This document shows positions 24,076 through 31,969 of a stretch of DNA of 39,132 nt, in pieces (positions within the stretch are counted from its first letter, which is position 1; each line of letters opens with the position of its first letter). The notes beneath the pieces are model-generated. The model was not told the origin of the DNA and did no database searches. It saw nothing but the letters and a program-made list of their open reading frames with translations. The position numbers and the translations under genes were made by a program. This stretch comes from an uncultured Bacteroidales bacterium (GTDB lineage Bacteria > Bacteroidota > Bacteroidia > Bacteroidales > UBA932): assembly GCA_945948555.1 (NCBI GenBank), contig CAMFBM010000023.1:1-39132 (forward strand), given 5' to 3'.

Positions 24076-26187
24076 TCAACTTATTTTACTGTAGTCCTTT
24101 ATGTTATACTTGTCTTTCCGTAGTTCCTCCCTCAGCGGGGTGTTGGCATCGGATGACAGGTTGCAGTCCGCCTTGAGCACCTCTTCCGCGCAGGTTCTGG
24201 CTTCGTTCAGCAGAATGCCGTCCCTGGCAAGCGAGGCGATGTTGAGGGTAATCGGGAGTCCGCTCTGCTGCGTGCCTTCCAGGTCGCCGGGACCCCTCAT
24301 CTTCATGTCCTCCTCCGCAATCTCGAAGCCGTTCTCCGTGCGGCACATCAGGTCGATTCTCTGCTTGGACTCCCTGCTGAGTTTGTGTCCTGTCATCAGT
24401 ATGCAGAATGACTTCTCGGAACCCCTGCCGACTCTGCCCCTGAGTTGATGTAACTGGCTGAGCCCGAATCTTTCCGCACTCTCGATGACCATCACGGAGG
24501 CATTCGGGACATCCACTCCGACCTCTATCACGGTGGTTGCTACGAGGATGTCCGCCCTGCCCGCAGCAAAGGCATCCATGTTGAATTTCTTCTCGTCATT
24601 GGTCTGCTTGCCGTGGACGATGGCAGTCTTGTAGGGCGGGAAAGGGAAAGCCTTTACGATTTGCTCAATCCCTTGTTCGAGATTCTTGTAGTCCATTTTC
24701 TCGTTCTCGAAAATCATCGGATAGACCACGAAAATCTGTCTTCCGAGGGCAATCTGGTCCCGCATGAACTTGAACAGGGCCTCCCTCTTGTTCTCAAATG
24801 CGTGGATGGTCTGCACCGGCTTTCTTCCCGGAGGAAGTTCATCGATGACCGACACGTCCAAATCCCCGTAAAGGGTCATCGCAAGGGTCCTCGGAATCGG
24901 GGTTGCGGTCATTACAAGCACGTGGGGCGGAGCTCCGCAGGTGGTTTTTCCCCAGAGTCTTGCCCTCTGGTCCACCCCGAAGCGGTGCTGCTCGTCGATT
25001 ATGGCAAGACCTAGATTCCGGAAGGCCACATTGTCTTCTATGAGGGCGTGCGTGCCCACGATTATGCTGATGGAACCCTCCTGGAGTCCCTGGTGGATTT
25101 CCCTGCGCTCGGCTGCCTTGCTGCTTCCTGTCAGGAGAGCTGCCCGGACGCCTGTCGGGGCGAGATACTTCGTGATATTCTTGTAATGCTGCTGGGTAAG
25201 GACCTCGGTGGGTGCCATTATGCAGGCCTGGAAACCGTTCCCTACGGCAATCAGGGCGGTCAGCACGGCCACCATCGTTTTTCCGCTTCCGACATCTCCC
25301 TGAAGAAGCCTGTTCATCTGCCTGCCGCTTCTGAGGTCCTCGCGGATTTCCTTTATCACCCTTTTCTGTGCTCCCGTCAGGTCGAAGGGCAGCGCACCGT
25401 AGCATTCCCTGAAACCATCCCCGACTTTCGGCATCGGGATTCCCACTGAAGTTCTGCACCTGACATATTTCTGCTTGAGAAGGGCCAGTTGGAGGAAGAA
25501 AAGTTCCTCGAATTTCAGTCTCCTTCGTGCCTTCTCAAGGGCTTCCGTACCGGAAGGGAAATGGATGTTGTAAAGGGCGAACTGCAGCGGGACCAGATTA
25601 CGGGACTTCATTATGTCTTCCGTCAGGGTTTCCCTCACCTCGGGAAGCACTGCGTTCAGGGCTGCTGCCTGGAGCCTTGTCATTACTTTTGCGGTGATTC
25701 CCGCATTCTTCAGTTTTTCCGTGCTGGGATAGATTCCGGTCAGGCCTTGCGGAATGTCCTTCCCCTGTGCGTTTGTGGAAGAGACAGAATCGATTTCAGG
25801 ATGCACAAGGTTGATTTTCCCGTTGAATTCCGACGGTTTCCCGAAGAAGATGAACTCCTCGCCGATTTTCAGTTTCTGGGAGACCCATTTGAGTCCCTTG
25901 AAGAACACTGCCTCAATCCTCCCTGTGCCGTCATCAAGGATGACACTCAGGCGTTTTTCTCCGACTAACCCGCTCGAAACTACTTTCGCGCGAATCTGGA
26001 TGTAGGCACTGTCGGAGTTTACCTCGCAGATTGGCATCGTGCGGCTCCTGTCGATGTAGCGGAACGGGTACAACCGGACCATCTCCCCGAATGTGGAGAT
26101 TCCCAGTTCCTGTTTCAGCAGTCTTGCCCGTTTGGGACCGACTCCGGGGAGGAATTGTATGTCGCTGTCCGTCTCTCTTCCCGCCAT
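24076..26187 (-). CDS. recG: ATP-dependent DNA helicase RecG
   Basis: The superfamily 2 helicase remodels stalled forks and branched recombination intermediates. I start at the ATG giving MAGRETDSDIQFLPGVGPKR (703 residues), because a promoter element lies between it and the more distal ATG at 26241. The N-terminal wedge/OB domain covers about 55-150. Walker A GDVGSGKT is at about 297-304, DEQH at about 398-401, motif III MTATPIPRT, and motifs V-VI VATTVIEVGVDVP and QLRGRVGRG. The TRG-type end (MRGPGDLEGTQQSG) is intact. It is the first gene of the recG-WYL-S9 operon and divergent from pdxA. Confidence 0.97.
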   Translation of the reverse strand: MAGRETDSDIQFLPGVGPKRARLLKQELGISTFGEMVRLYPFRYIDRSRTMPICEVNSDSAYIQIRAKVVSSGLVGEKRLSVILDDGTGRIEAVFFKGLKWVSQKLKIGEEFIFFGKPSEFNGKINLVHPEIDSVSSTNAQGKDIPQGLTGIYPSTEKLKNAGITAKVMTRLQAAALNAVLPEVRETLTEDIMKSRNLVPLQFALYNIHFPSGTEALEKARRRLKFEELFFLQLALLKQKYVRCRTSVGIPMPKVGDGFRECYGALPFDLTGAQKRVIKEIREDLRSGRQMNRLLQGDVGSGKTMVAVLTALIAVGNGFQACIMAPTEVLTQQHYKNITKYLAPTGVRAALLTGSSKAAERREIHQGLQEGSISIIVGTHALIEDNVAFRNLGLAIIDEQHRFGVDQRARLWGKTTCGAPPHVLVMTATPIPRTLAMTLYGDLDVSVIDELPPGRKPVQTIHAFENKREALFKFMRDQIALGRQIFVVYPMIFENEKMDYKNLEQGIEQIVKAFPFPPYKTAIVHGKQTNDEKKFNMDAFAAGRADILVATTVIEVGVDVPNASVMVIESAERFGLSQLHQLRGRVGRGSEKSFCILMTGHKLSRESKQRIDLMCRTENGFEIAEEDMKMRGPGDLEGTQQSGLPITLNIASLARDGILLNEARTCAEEVLKADCNLSSDANTPLREELRKDKYNIKDYSKIS

Positions 26188-26230
26188 CGTTTCAAGGACA
26201 AGTTTTTCTGTCGTGGACCTGTCCGTCAGA

Positions 26231-26238
26231 CAAAAGTA
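26231..26238 (-). promoter_or_regulatory. -7 promoter element of recG
   Basis: On the minus strand TACTTTTG fits TAnnTTTG. It lies 43 bp before the chosen recG ATG, while the alternative ATG at 26241 would be upstream of the start of transcription. The -33 position falls in the -7 element of the divergent pdxA promoter. Confidence 0.5.
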
Positions 26239-26250
26239 CAAAAAAATGGT

Positions 26251-26258
26251 TATATTTG
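26251..26258 (+). promoter_or_regulatory. -7 promoter element of pdxA
   Basis: TATATTTG matches TAnnTTTG. With its flanks it shares 18 bases, TTATATTTGCAGGTTGTT, with the secA promoter. No TTTG is found at -33. The leader to the pdxA ATG would be about 33 bases. Confidence 0.65.
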
Positions 26259-26298
26259 CAGGTTGTTTTTTACATAGAAATATTTATTGCCATTCGAT

Positions 26299-27384
26299 AT
26301 GCGAAAGAAACTGACTGTTGGCATAACGCAGGGTGACGGCAACGGAATAGGTTACGAGGTGATAATCAAGGCCCTTGCCGATGAGCGTATGCTTGATATG
26401 TGCACCCCCGTCATTTACGGGTCATCCAAGATTTTCGGATTTTACCGCAAGCAGATACACAATCTTGAGCAGCAGGTCAACACCAATGTCGTGACCTCGG
26501 CCCAGGATGTCCACCAGAAAAGAATCAACATCGTCAACTGTCTTCCCGACAATGTGTTCGTTGAGCCGGGTCAGCCTACTCCGGAATCCGCCAAGTCTGC
26601 GATGACATCCCTCCAGAGGGCGGTCGAAGACATAAAGAAAGGATATATAGATGTCCTTGTGACTGCTCCGATCAACAAGAGGGCAATGGTGAACGAGGGT
26701 TTCGGATACACCGGGCATACTGAATATCTCGAAAAGGAATTTGGCGTTGACGAGGTTGCAATGATAATGGTCTGCGACCAGTTGAAGGTGGGAGTCGTGA
26801 CGGGACACATCCCTTTGAAGGAAGTTCCCGGAAGACTTTCTAAAGACTTGATAGTCAAGAAACTCCGTTTAATGAAACATTCCCTTGAAAGGGATTTCGG
26901 AATACACTCCCCGAAGATTGCCGTCCTCGGTCTGAATCCGCATTGCGGTGACGGAGGACTTCTTGGTGACGAGGAAAGCAGCATCATTCTTCCTGCAGTG
27001 CAACAGGCTGTCTCTGAAGGTATAATGGCTTTTGGGCCGTACTCTCCGGATGGCTTCTTCGGACTGGGAAACTACAGCAGATACGACGCAGTGCTCGCTA
27101 TGTACCACGACCAGGGACTCACTCCGTTCAAGGCTCTTGCGTTCGAACTGGGAGTGAACTACACTGCCGGCCTTCCGATTGTCAGGACATCCCCGGATCA
27201 CGGGACCGCCTACGAAATGGCAGGAAGGGACCTTGCGGATCCCCGTTCGATGATATCGTCGATCTTTACCGCCATTGACATATTCAACCACAGGCAGGAC
27301 TATGACGATCTTCAGGCAGGAAAGATGACAGTCAAGATGCCTGACACCGAAATCAAGCCGAAAGGCGGGCGTATTATCGAGTGA
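26299..27384 (+). CDS. pdxA: 4-hydroxythreonine-4-phosphate dehydrogenase
   Basis: The enzyme oxidises 4-phosphohydroxy-L-threonine in the DXP-dependent route to pyridoxal phosphate. I use the ATG giving MRKKLTVGITQGDGNGIGYE (361 residues); an in-frame TTG four codons earlier is less likely. Family motifs: GITQGDGNGIG near the start, VTAPINKRA, GHTEYL with a metal-binding His, GLNPHCGDGG, YHDQGLTPFK, and RTSPDHGTAYE, which supply the other metal and substrate residues. It is followed 2 bp later by rnhA, forming a short operon divergent from recG. Confidence 0.95.
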   Translation: MRKKLTVGITQGDGNGIGYEVIIKALADERMLDMCTPVIYGSSKIFGFYRKQIHNLEQQVNTNVVTSAQDVHQKRINIVNCLPDNVFVEPGQPTPESAKSAMTSLQRAVEDIKKGYIDVLVTAPINKRAMVNEGFGYTGHTEYLEKEFGVDEVAMIMVCDQLKVGVVTGHIPLKEVPGRLSKDLIVKKLRLMKHSLERDFGIHSPKIAVLGLNPHCGDGGLLGDEESSIILPAVQQAVSEGIMAFGPYSPDGFFGLGNYSRYDAVLAMYHDQGLTPFKALAFELGVNYTAGLPIVRTSPDHGTAYEMAGRDLADPRSMISSIFTAIDIFNHRQDYDDLQAGKMTVKMPDTEIKPKGGRIIE

Positions 27385-27386
27385 CA

Positions 27387-27893
27387 ATGGCTGCCGTTCA
27401 GACTGAAAGACCTCCTATTTTTCTGTTCACTGACGGTGCGGCAAGCGGAAATCCCGGTCCGGGAGGATACGGGATTGTGCTCCGTTGTCTGAACCGTGAG
27501 ATGGAACTCTCCGGAGGTTTCGCCTTGACGACAAACAACAGGATGGAGCTTCTTGCCGTCATCAAGGGACTTGAAGCCATCAAATGGCAAAATGCCGAGG
27601 TGCACATCTACAGTGATTCCTCCTATGTCGTGAAGGCAGTCAACGAAGGATGGGTCTTCAACTGGGAGAGGAACGGTTTCGCCAAGGCGAAGAATCCGGA
27701 CCTGTGGATGCGCTTCCTGCCGTTGTACAGGGCGCACAGGGTAACTTTCCATTGGATAAAGGGGCATGCGGGCCATCCTGAAAACGAGAGATGCGATGCC
27801 CTGGCGGTTGCTGCAGGAGCCGGAGCCGTGGCAAGCGGAATGGTGCTTCCGCCTGACAGTGGATATCTTCTTAGCAGGGTAACCGTCGGGTAA
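27387..27893 (+). CDS. rnhA: Ribonuclease HI
   Basis: The enzyme cuts RNA in RNA-DNA hybrids. I use the ATG giving MAAVQTERPPIFLFTDGAAS (168 residues); a GTG two codons earlier overlaps the pdxA stop. The catalytic set is complete: Asp16 in TDGA, Glu54 in RMELLA, Asp77 in YSDSSY and Asp137 in ERCDALA, with His127 in KGHAGH. The basic handle region WVFNWERNGFAKAKN is present. The C-terminus (GAVASGMVLPPDSGYLLSR) extends about 25 residues beyond the core. It probably shares the pdxA promoter. Confidence 0.95.
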   Translation: MAAVQTERPPIFLFTDGAASGNPGPGGYGIVLRCLNREMELSGGFALTTNNRMELLAVIKGLEAIKWQNAEVHIYSDSSYVVKAVNEGWVFNWERNGFAKAKNPDLWMRFLPLYRAHRVTFHWIKGHAGHPENERCDALAVAAGAGAVASGMVLPPDSGYLLSRVTVG

Positions 27894-27935
27894 AAGGGAA
27901 CCTCGGGTGATTTTTTGCTTTAAGGAAGATTTATT

Positions 27936-27966
27936 TTTGATTATTATACAAATAGAAATATCTTTG
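27936..27966 (+). promoter_or_regulatory. Promoter of the polysaccharide export operon
   Basis: TTTG (27936-27939), 19 bp, then TATCTTTG (27959-27966) is an exact Bacteroidota -33/-7 pair. The start of transcription should fall near 27973, leaving a leader of only about 15 bases before the ATG at 27988. No invertible repeats flank the element, so it is not an obvious phase-variable promoter. Confidence 0.85.
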
Positions 27967-27987
27967 CAAGTCAATTTGTAAAAGTTT

Positions 27988-28797
27988 ATGAAACATTCTT
28001 TAATAAAGGCGTTTATTCTGGTTGCAGCGGTGTTGTTTGTCGCTCAGTCCTGTTCCACTTACAGGAATATCAACTATATGCAGGACCTCCAGGCGGACAA
28101 GGAAACGAAGATAGAAATCAACAAGGGAATACTCATTCAGCCGAAAGACCTGATTTCAATCATTGTTTCAAGCAGGAGCCCGGAGATTGCCTCGATGTTC
28201 AATCTTCCCATTGTTGCATTCCAGGCTGCCAACTCCGCGAATTATTCAGCCTCTCAGAGTATTCTCGGGTATTCCGTTGACAATGACGGATGCATCACTT
28301 TCCCGGTTCTCGGAAAGATTTACGTGGCGGGAATGAACAGATGGGAACTGGCGGACAAAATCAAGCAGATGCTCGTGGAAAGCGATCTTATCAAGGATCC
28401 CGTTGTGACAGTAGCCTTTATGAACTTCAAGGTTTCCGTAATGGGAGAGGTGGCTGCGCCTGGTACATATACCATTGATGGAGACAAGATTACCATCCTT
28501 GAGGCCCTGAGTCTTGCGAGGGATCTGACCATCTTTGGTCGCAGGGACAATGTCGCTGTCATCCGTGAGCAGAACGGGGTCAGGACAACATATCAGGTTG
28601 ACCTCCGCTCAACGGATCTTTTCAACTCGCCTGCATACTACCTTCAGCAGAACGACATCATCTACGTGACCCCTAACAAGGTCAAGGCCGGACAGTCAAC
28701 TATCAATGAAAATACAACCAAATCAGCGGCATTCTGGGTGAGCGTGGGTTCTTTCCTGACAACAGTTGCGACTTTGATAGCCACTCTAGCAAGATAA
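27988..28797 (+). CDS. wza: Wza-like outer-membrane polysaccharide export lipoprotein
   Basis: The 269-residue lipoprotein has signal peptide MKHSLIKAFILVAAVLFVAQ followed by lipidated Cys22. The polysaccharide export (Poly_export) domain spans about 48-140 (IQPKDLISIIVSSRSPE, GYSVDNDGCITFPVLGKIYV). An SLBB-type domain follows (KVSVMGEVAAPGTYTIDGDKITILEALSLA). The C-terminal 20 residues are hydrophobic (FWVSVGSFLTTVATLIATLA) and could form the membrane-spanning helix of the octameric Wza pore. It starts the wza-wzc-phosphatase-GT-wzx operon, 24 bp before the kinase gene. Confidence 0.92.
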   Translation: MKHSLIKAFILVAAVLFVAQSCSTYRNINYMQDLQADKETKIEINKGILIQPKDLISIIVSSRSPEIASMFNLPIVAFQAANSANYSASQSILGYSVDNDGCITFPVLGKIYVAGMNRWELADKIKQMLVESDLIKDPVVTVAFMNFKVSVMGEVAAPGTYTIDGDKITILEALSLARDLTIFGRRDNVAVIREQNGVRTTYQVDLRSTDLFNSPAYYLQQNDIIYVTPNKVKAGQSTINENTTKSAAFWVSVGSFLTTVATLIATLAR

Positions 28798-28821
28798 TCA
28801 TTTCATCAACGATAAAATTTT

Positions 28822-31212
28822 ATGGCAGATACAGTTAAGAATAACGGTAATAACACTGGAAATGAGGAATTCTCCGTCTCTTTGGCGGACATCTGGTCAA
28901 TGTTCTGGGACTACATCTGGTGGTATGTGCTTGCGCTGGCCATCTGTCTTTTTGTAGCTGTGGTGCATTTGTACCGCACGCCGAACACATATTCCCGTTC
29001 GGCCAAGGTAATCGTCAGCCAGGACGGTCAGGATGCGACTATGATGAACCTGATGGAATTTTCAGGTATGGCATCGCCGAGGATGGGATCCAGTTTCTTC
29101 GCCAACAATGAGGTTGAGGCCTTCTCTTCCCACGACCTGATGGAGCAGGTTGTTACGCGTCTTTCCCTCGAGACATCATACACGGAACTTCAGCCGTTAC
29201 GCAACGTCGAGATGTACAAGAACAATCCGGTTGAAATCAAGTTTGCCGGAGAGGAGACTCCCAAGAGTTCCTTCTCTTTCGTGATAAGCCGTCAGGCCGA
29301 TTCATCGTTTGTCCTGAAGAAATTCTCTGTGATGGGGGAGACCATCAAAGGAGTTTTCGAAGGGAGCGTAGGTGTTCCTGTGGAAACCCCGGTGGGTCCT
29401 ATCACTGTCATCCCTACAAATTACTATGGCGACTGGAGCCGGGACATAAGAGTTTCCTGGAGCAATGCCAAGGCTGTGGCAAAACGGTACAACGGAGCTC
29501 TGTCCGTATCTGTTCCCGAGACCCGCTCCACGGTGATAATGCTTACTATGCAAGACAGGTTCCCGGCAAGGGCTGAAAGCATCCTCAACAGCCTCATAGA
29601 TGTATATAACGAACAGTGGATTTTCAACCGCAACAAGGCTGCCAGAAACACCTCCGAGTTCATTGACGGCAGGCTTGTGGTCGTTGAGAAGGAACTCAGC
29701 GGAATAGAAATGGCCATAAAGGATTACAAGGAACAGAACAAACTTACCAACCTCCAGGCCGTTTCGCAGATCTATCTGAATGAGTCGAGTGACTATGCCG
29801 GCAAGTCATTCGAAATGAACAACCAGCTGGCCATTGCTAAGTTTATCAAGGAGTATCTTGACGATCCGGCTACGGTAGCATCGCTGATTCCTGCCAACTC
29901 CGGAATAGCCAACACCAATATCCAGAGTCAGATTGACGAGTACAACAAACTCCTGCTCAAAAGAAATTACATTGCCACCAACAGCAGTGACAAGAACCCT
30001 CTTGTGTCTGATTTGAATCTGTCTCTCCAGTCACTGCGTACGGCAGTCCAGAGGTCGGTTGACAATCTTATTTCCACATTGGAACTGCAGGTGTCCAAGA
30101 TTGAAAGTCAGGAAAATGCAATTATGGCCAGAATTGCTGCAAGTTCAGGACAGGAATTGCAGCTGCTGTCAATCCAGAGGCAGCAGAAGGTGAAGGAGTC
30201 CTTGTATATGTATCTTCTCCAGAAGAGGGAGGAGAATGAGATTGCTGCTCTTGTCAATGTCGGGAATACCAGAATGATCGTGTCTCCTACCGGTTCCGGA
30301 GCCCCTGTCAGCCCGAAGAGGATGATGATTATCCTTATCGCCTTCATAGCTGGTATGGGTATTCCGTTTGGTGTCATTTTCCTGAGGAAGATGCTTGATA
30401 CCACCGTCAAGTCAAGGGCGGATCTTGCAAATCTTACTGTTCCTTTCCTTGCGGAGATTCCTCAGAAGACGTCAAAGCGCAAACGTTCCCTGACTCTTCA
30501 GGACAAGCGTAAATTCGATGATTTCAACCGTACTATTCTTGTACGTGCCGGAAAGAGAGACATTATGAACGAGGCATTCAGGGTCCTCAGAACAAACCTT
30601 GACCTTATGATGGAAAAGGACAGCAAGAGCGATGTCATAATGCTCACTTCGATGAATCCGAATTCCGGAAAGACTTTCCTCTCAATCAATATCGCCGCTT
30701 CAATGGCAATCAAGGGGGACAAGACCATTCTCATTGACCTTGATATGAGAAAGGGCTCGCTATCCTCTTCAATAGCGGAAAGGGAGGAAGGCATAGCGTC
30801 CTATCTCAGCGGAAGGGTTACCAATCTTTCGGATGTAATCGTTCAGGTTGATGAAAATCTGTCCGTAATACCTGTCGGTTCACTTCCTCCTAATCCGTCT
30901 GAACTTCTTTTGTCAGAGAGGTTCTCAAAGCTGATTGAAGAAATCAGGAAGGAATACAGGTACATTTTCCTTGACTGTCCTCCAATAGACATTGTGGCGG
31001 ATTCGTCCATCGTGTCGCAGTTCTCGGATCTTGTCCTCTTTGTCGTGCGGGCGGGTATGTTCGACCGTCGCGGTCTTCTCAATGTGGATGACTTCTACAC
31101 CTCCGGAAAATTCAAGAGGATGGCCATCGTGCTGAACGGAGTAGATGCCGCAGGGGGACATTACGGCTATGGCAAGTACGGATACGGAAGATATGGCTAC
31201 GTACGTTCCTGA
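28822..31212 (+). CDS. wzc: Wzc-like polysaccharide co-polymerase / tyrosine autokinase
   Basis: The 796-residue inner-membrane protein has a Wzz domain with a first helix near 32-50 and a second near 498-518, a periplasmic coiled part between them, and a C-terminal BY-kinase. Walker A-like NPNSGKT is at 612-618, Walker A' ILIDLDMRKG around 639-643, and Walker B FLDCPP around 716-721. The last 20 residues carry six tyrosines separated by Gly, Lys or Arg (YGYGKYGYGRYGY), the cluster expected for trans-autophosphorylation. With Wza it links polymerisation to export and sets chain length. The next gene encodes the matching phosphatase. Confidence 0.93.
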   Translation: MADTVKNNGNNTGNEEFSVSLADIWSMFWDYIWWYVLALAICLFVAVVHLYRTPNTYSRSAKVIVSQDGQDATMMNLMEFSGMASPRMGSSFFANNEVEAFSSHDLMEQVVTRLSLETSYTELQPLRNVEMYKNNPVEIKFAGEETPKSSFSFVISRQADSSFVLKKFSVMGETIKGVFEGSVGVPVETPVGPITVIPTNYYGDWSRDIRVSWSNAKAVAKRYNGALSVSVPETRSTVIMLTMQDRFPARAESILNSLIDVYNEQWIFNRNKAARNTSEFIDGRLVVVEKELSGIEMAIKDYKEQNKLTNLQAVSQIYLNESSDYAGKSFEMNNQLAIAKFIKEYLDDPATVASLIPANSGIANTNIQSQIDEYNKLLLKRNYIATNSSDKNPLVSDLNLSLQSLRTAVQRSVDNLISTLELQVSKIESQENAIMARIAASSGQELQLLSIQRQQKVKESLYMYLLQKREENEIAALVNVGNTRMIVSPTGSGAPVSPKRMMIILIAFIAGMGIPFGVIFLRKMLDTTVKSRADLANLTVPFLAEIPQKTSKRKRSLTLQDKRKFDDFNRTILVRAGKRDIMNEAFRVLRTNLDLMMEKDSKSDVIMLTSMNPNSGKTFLSINIAASMAIKGDKTILIDLDMRKGSLSSSIAEREEGIASYLSGRVTNLSDVIVQVDENLSVIPVGSLPPNPSELLLSERFSKLIEEIRKEYRYIFLDCPPIDIVADSSIVSQFSDLVLFVVRAGMFDRRGLLNVDDFYTSGKFKRMAIVLNGVDAAGGHYGYGKYGYGRYGYVRS

Positions 31213-31224
31213 CATTATGGATGT

Positions 31225-31236
31225 TACCGTACGGTA
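31225..31236. repeat. 12-bp perfect palindrome between wzc and the phosphatase gene
   Basis: TACCGTACGGTA lies in the 40-bp gap, 12 bases after the wzc stop. It may be a small operator-like site, an RNA hairpin between cistrons, or chance. No T-run follows, so it is not a terminator. Confidence 0.35.
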
Positions 31237-31252
31237 GAGACAAATAGAACAG

Positions 31253-31969
31253 ATGTTCAATATTTTCAAAAAGCACGTTAATCTGCTGCAATGCGGATTG
31301 TACCAGGGAATGACGGACCGTCATTCCCATGTGCTTTTTGGTGTGGATGACGGCTCGCCGGACATAGAGCATTCCCTCAGAATTCTGGCAGCAATGGAGA
31401 ATGCCGGCCTGAAGGAATTGTGGGTTACTCCTCACATTATGGAGGACTGTCCGAACAAAACTGCACATCTGAAGGATGTCTTTGGCAGGCTGCAGTCTGT
31501 CTATACCGGGAACATACGTCTGAGGCTCGCGGCCGAGTATATGATAGACAATCTTTTCCTTAAACGCCTTGCTGAAAAAGACCTGCTTGTTATGGAGGAC
31601 AATATGGTCCTTCTTGAAACCTCGACCTGGTCTTCGCCGTACAATCTTTCCGGAATCATCGGTCAGGTCCTCAGCCATGGTTTCAATCCTGTTCTGGCAC
31701 ATCCTGAGAGGTACAGGTATATGAAAATGGAAGACTATCGGAAACTTAAGTCCTATGGCGTGAAATTCCAGTTGAATTACCCGTCGCTTGTAGGTTTCTA
31801 TGGTTCGGGACAGAGGGAGAAATCTCTTGAGATGATGAAGGAAGATATGTATGACTTCATCGGTACGGATTGTCACAATTACCGGTCTCTCAATCATATA
31901 CTTCAGACTAAGAAACTCTTTCCCCAGGATGTTGAAGCTCTTCGGAGGATTTTGGAGAAGAATGCCTGA
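31253..31969 (+). CDS. CpsB/CapC-type tyrosine-protein phosphatase (PHP family)
   Basis: The 238-residue metal-dependent phosphatase should remove phosphate from the Wzc tyrosine tail. All PHP metal-site motifs are seen: DRHSHVLFGVDDG with Asp22, His24 and His26; VTPHI; LAAEYMID; LAHPERY; and FIGTDCHN near the end. A short N-terminal stretch, MFNIFKKHVN, is typical of Bacteroidota members. The stop overlaps the next ATG by one base (TGATG), so it is coupled to the glycosyltransferase gene. Confidence 0.93.
   Translation: MFNIFKKHVNLLQCGLYQGMTDRHSHVLFGVDDGSPDIEHSLRILAAMENAGLKELWVTPHIMEDCPNKTAHLKDVFGRLQSVYTGNIRLRLAAEYMIDNLFLKRLAEKDLLVMEDNMVLLETSTWSSPYNLSGIIGQVLSHGFNPVLAHPERYRYMKMEDYRKLKSYGVKFQLNYPSLVGFYGSGQREKSLEMMKEDMYDFIGTDCHNYRSLNHILQTKKLFPQDVEALRRILEKNA

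Noticed and set aside
27894..27935. Terminator between rnhA and wza
   Set aside because: A T-run (TTTTTT) is present but the preceding bases give only a weak, bulged stem (CGGGT with ACCTCG). I do not list it.
27936..27987. Invertible (phase-variable) capsule promoter
   Set aside because: No inverted repeats flank the promoter and no invertase gene is nearby. The promoter is a fixed consensus.
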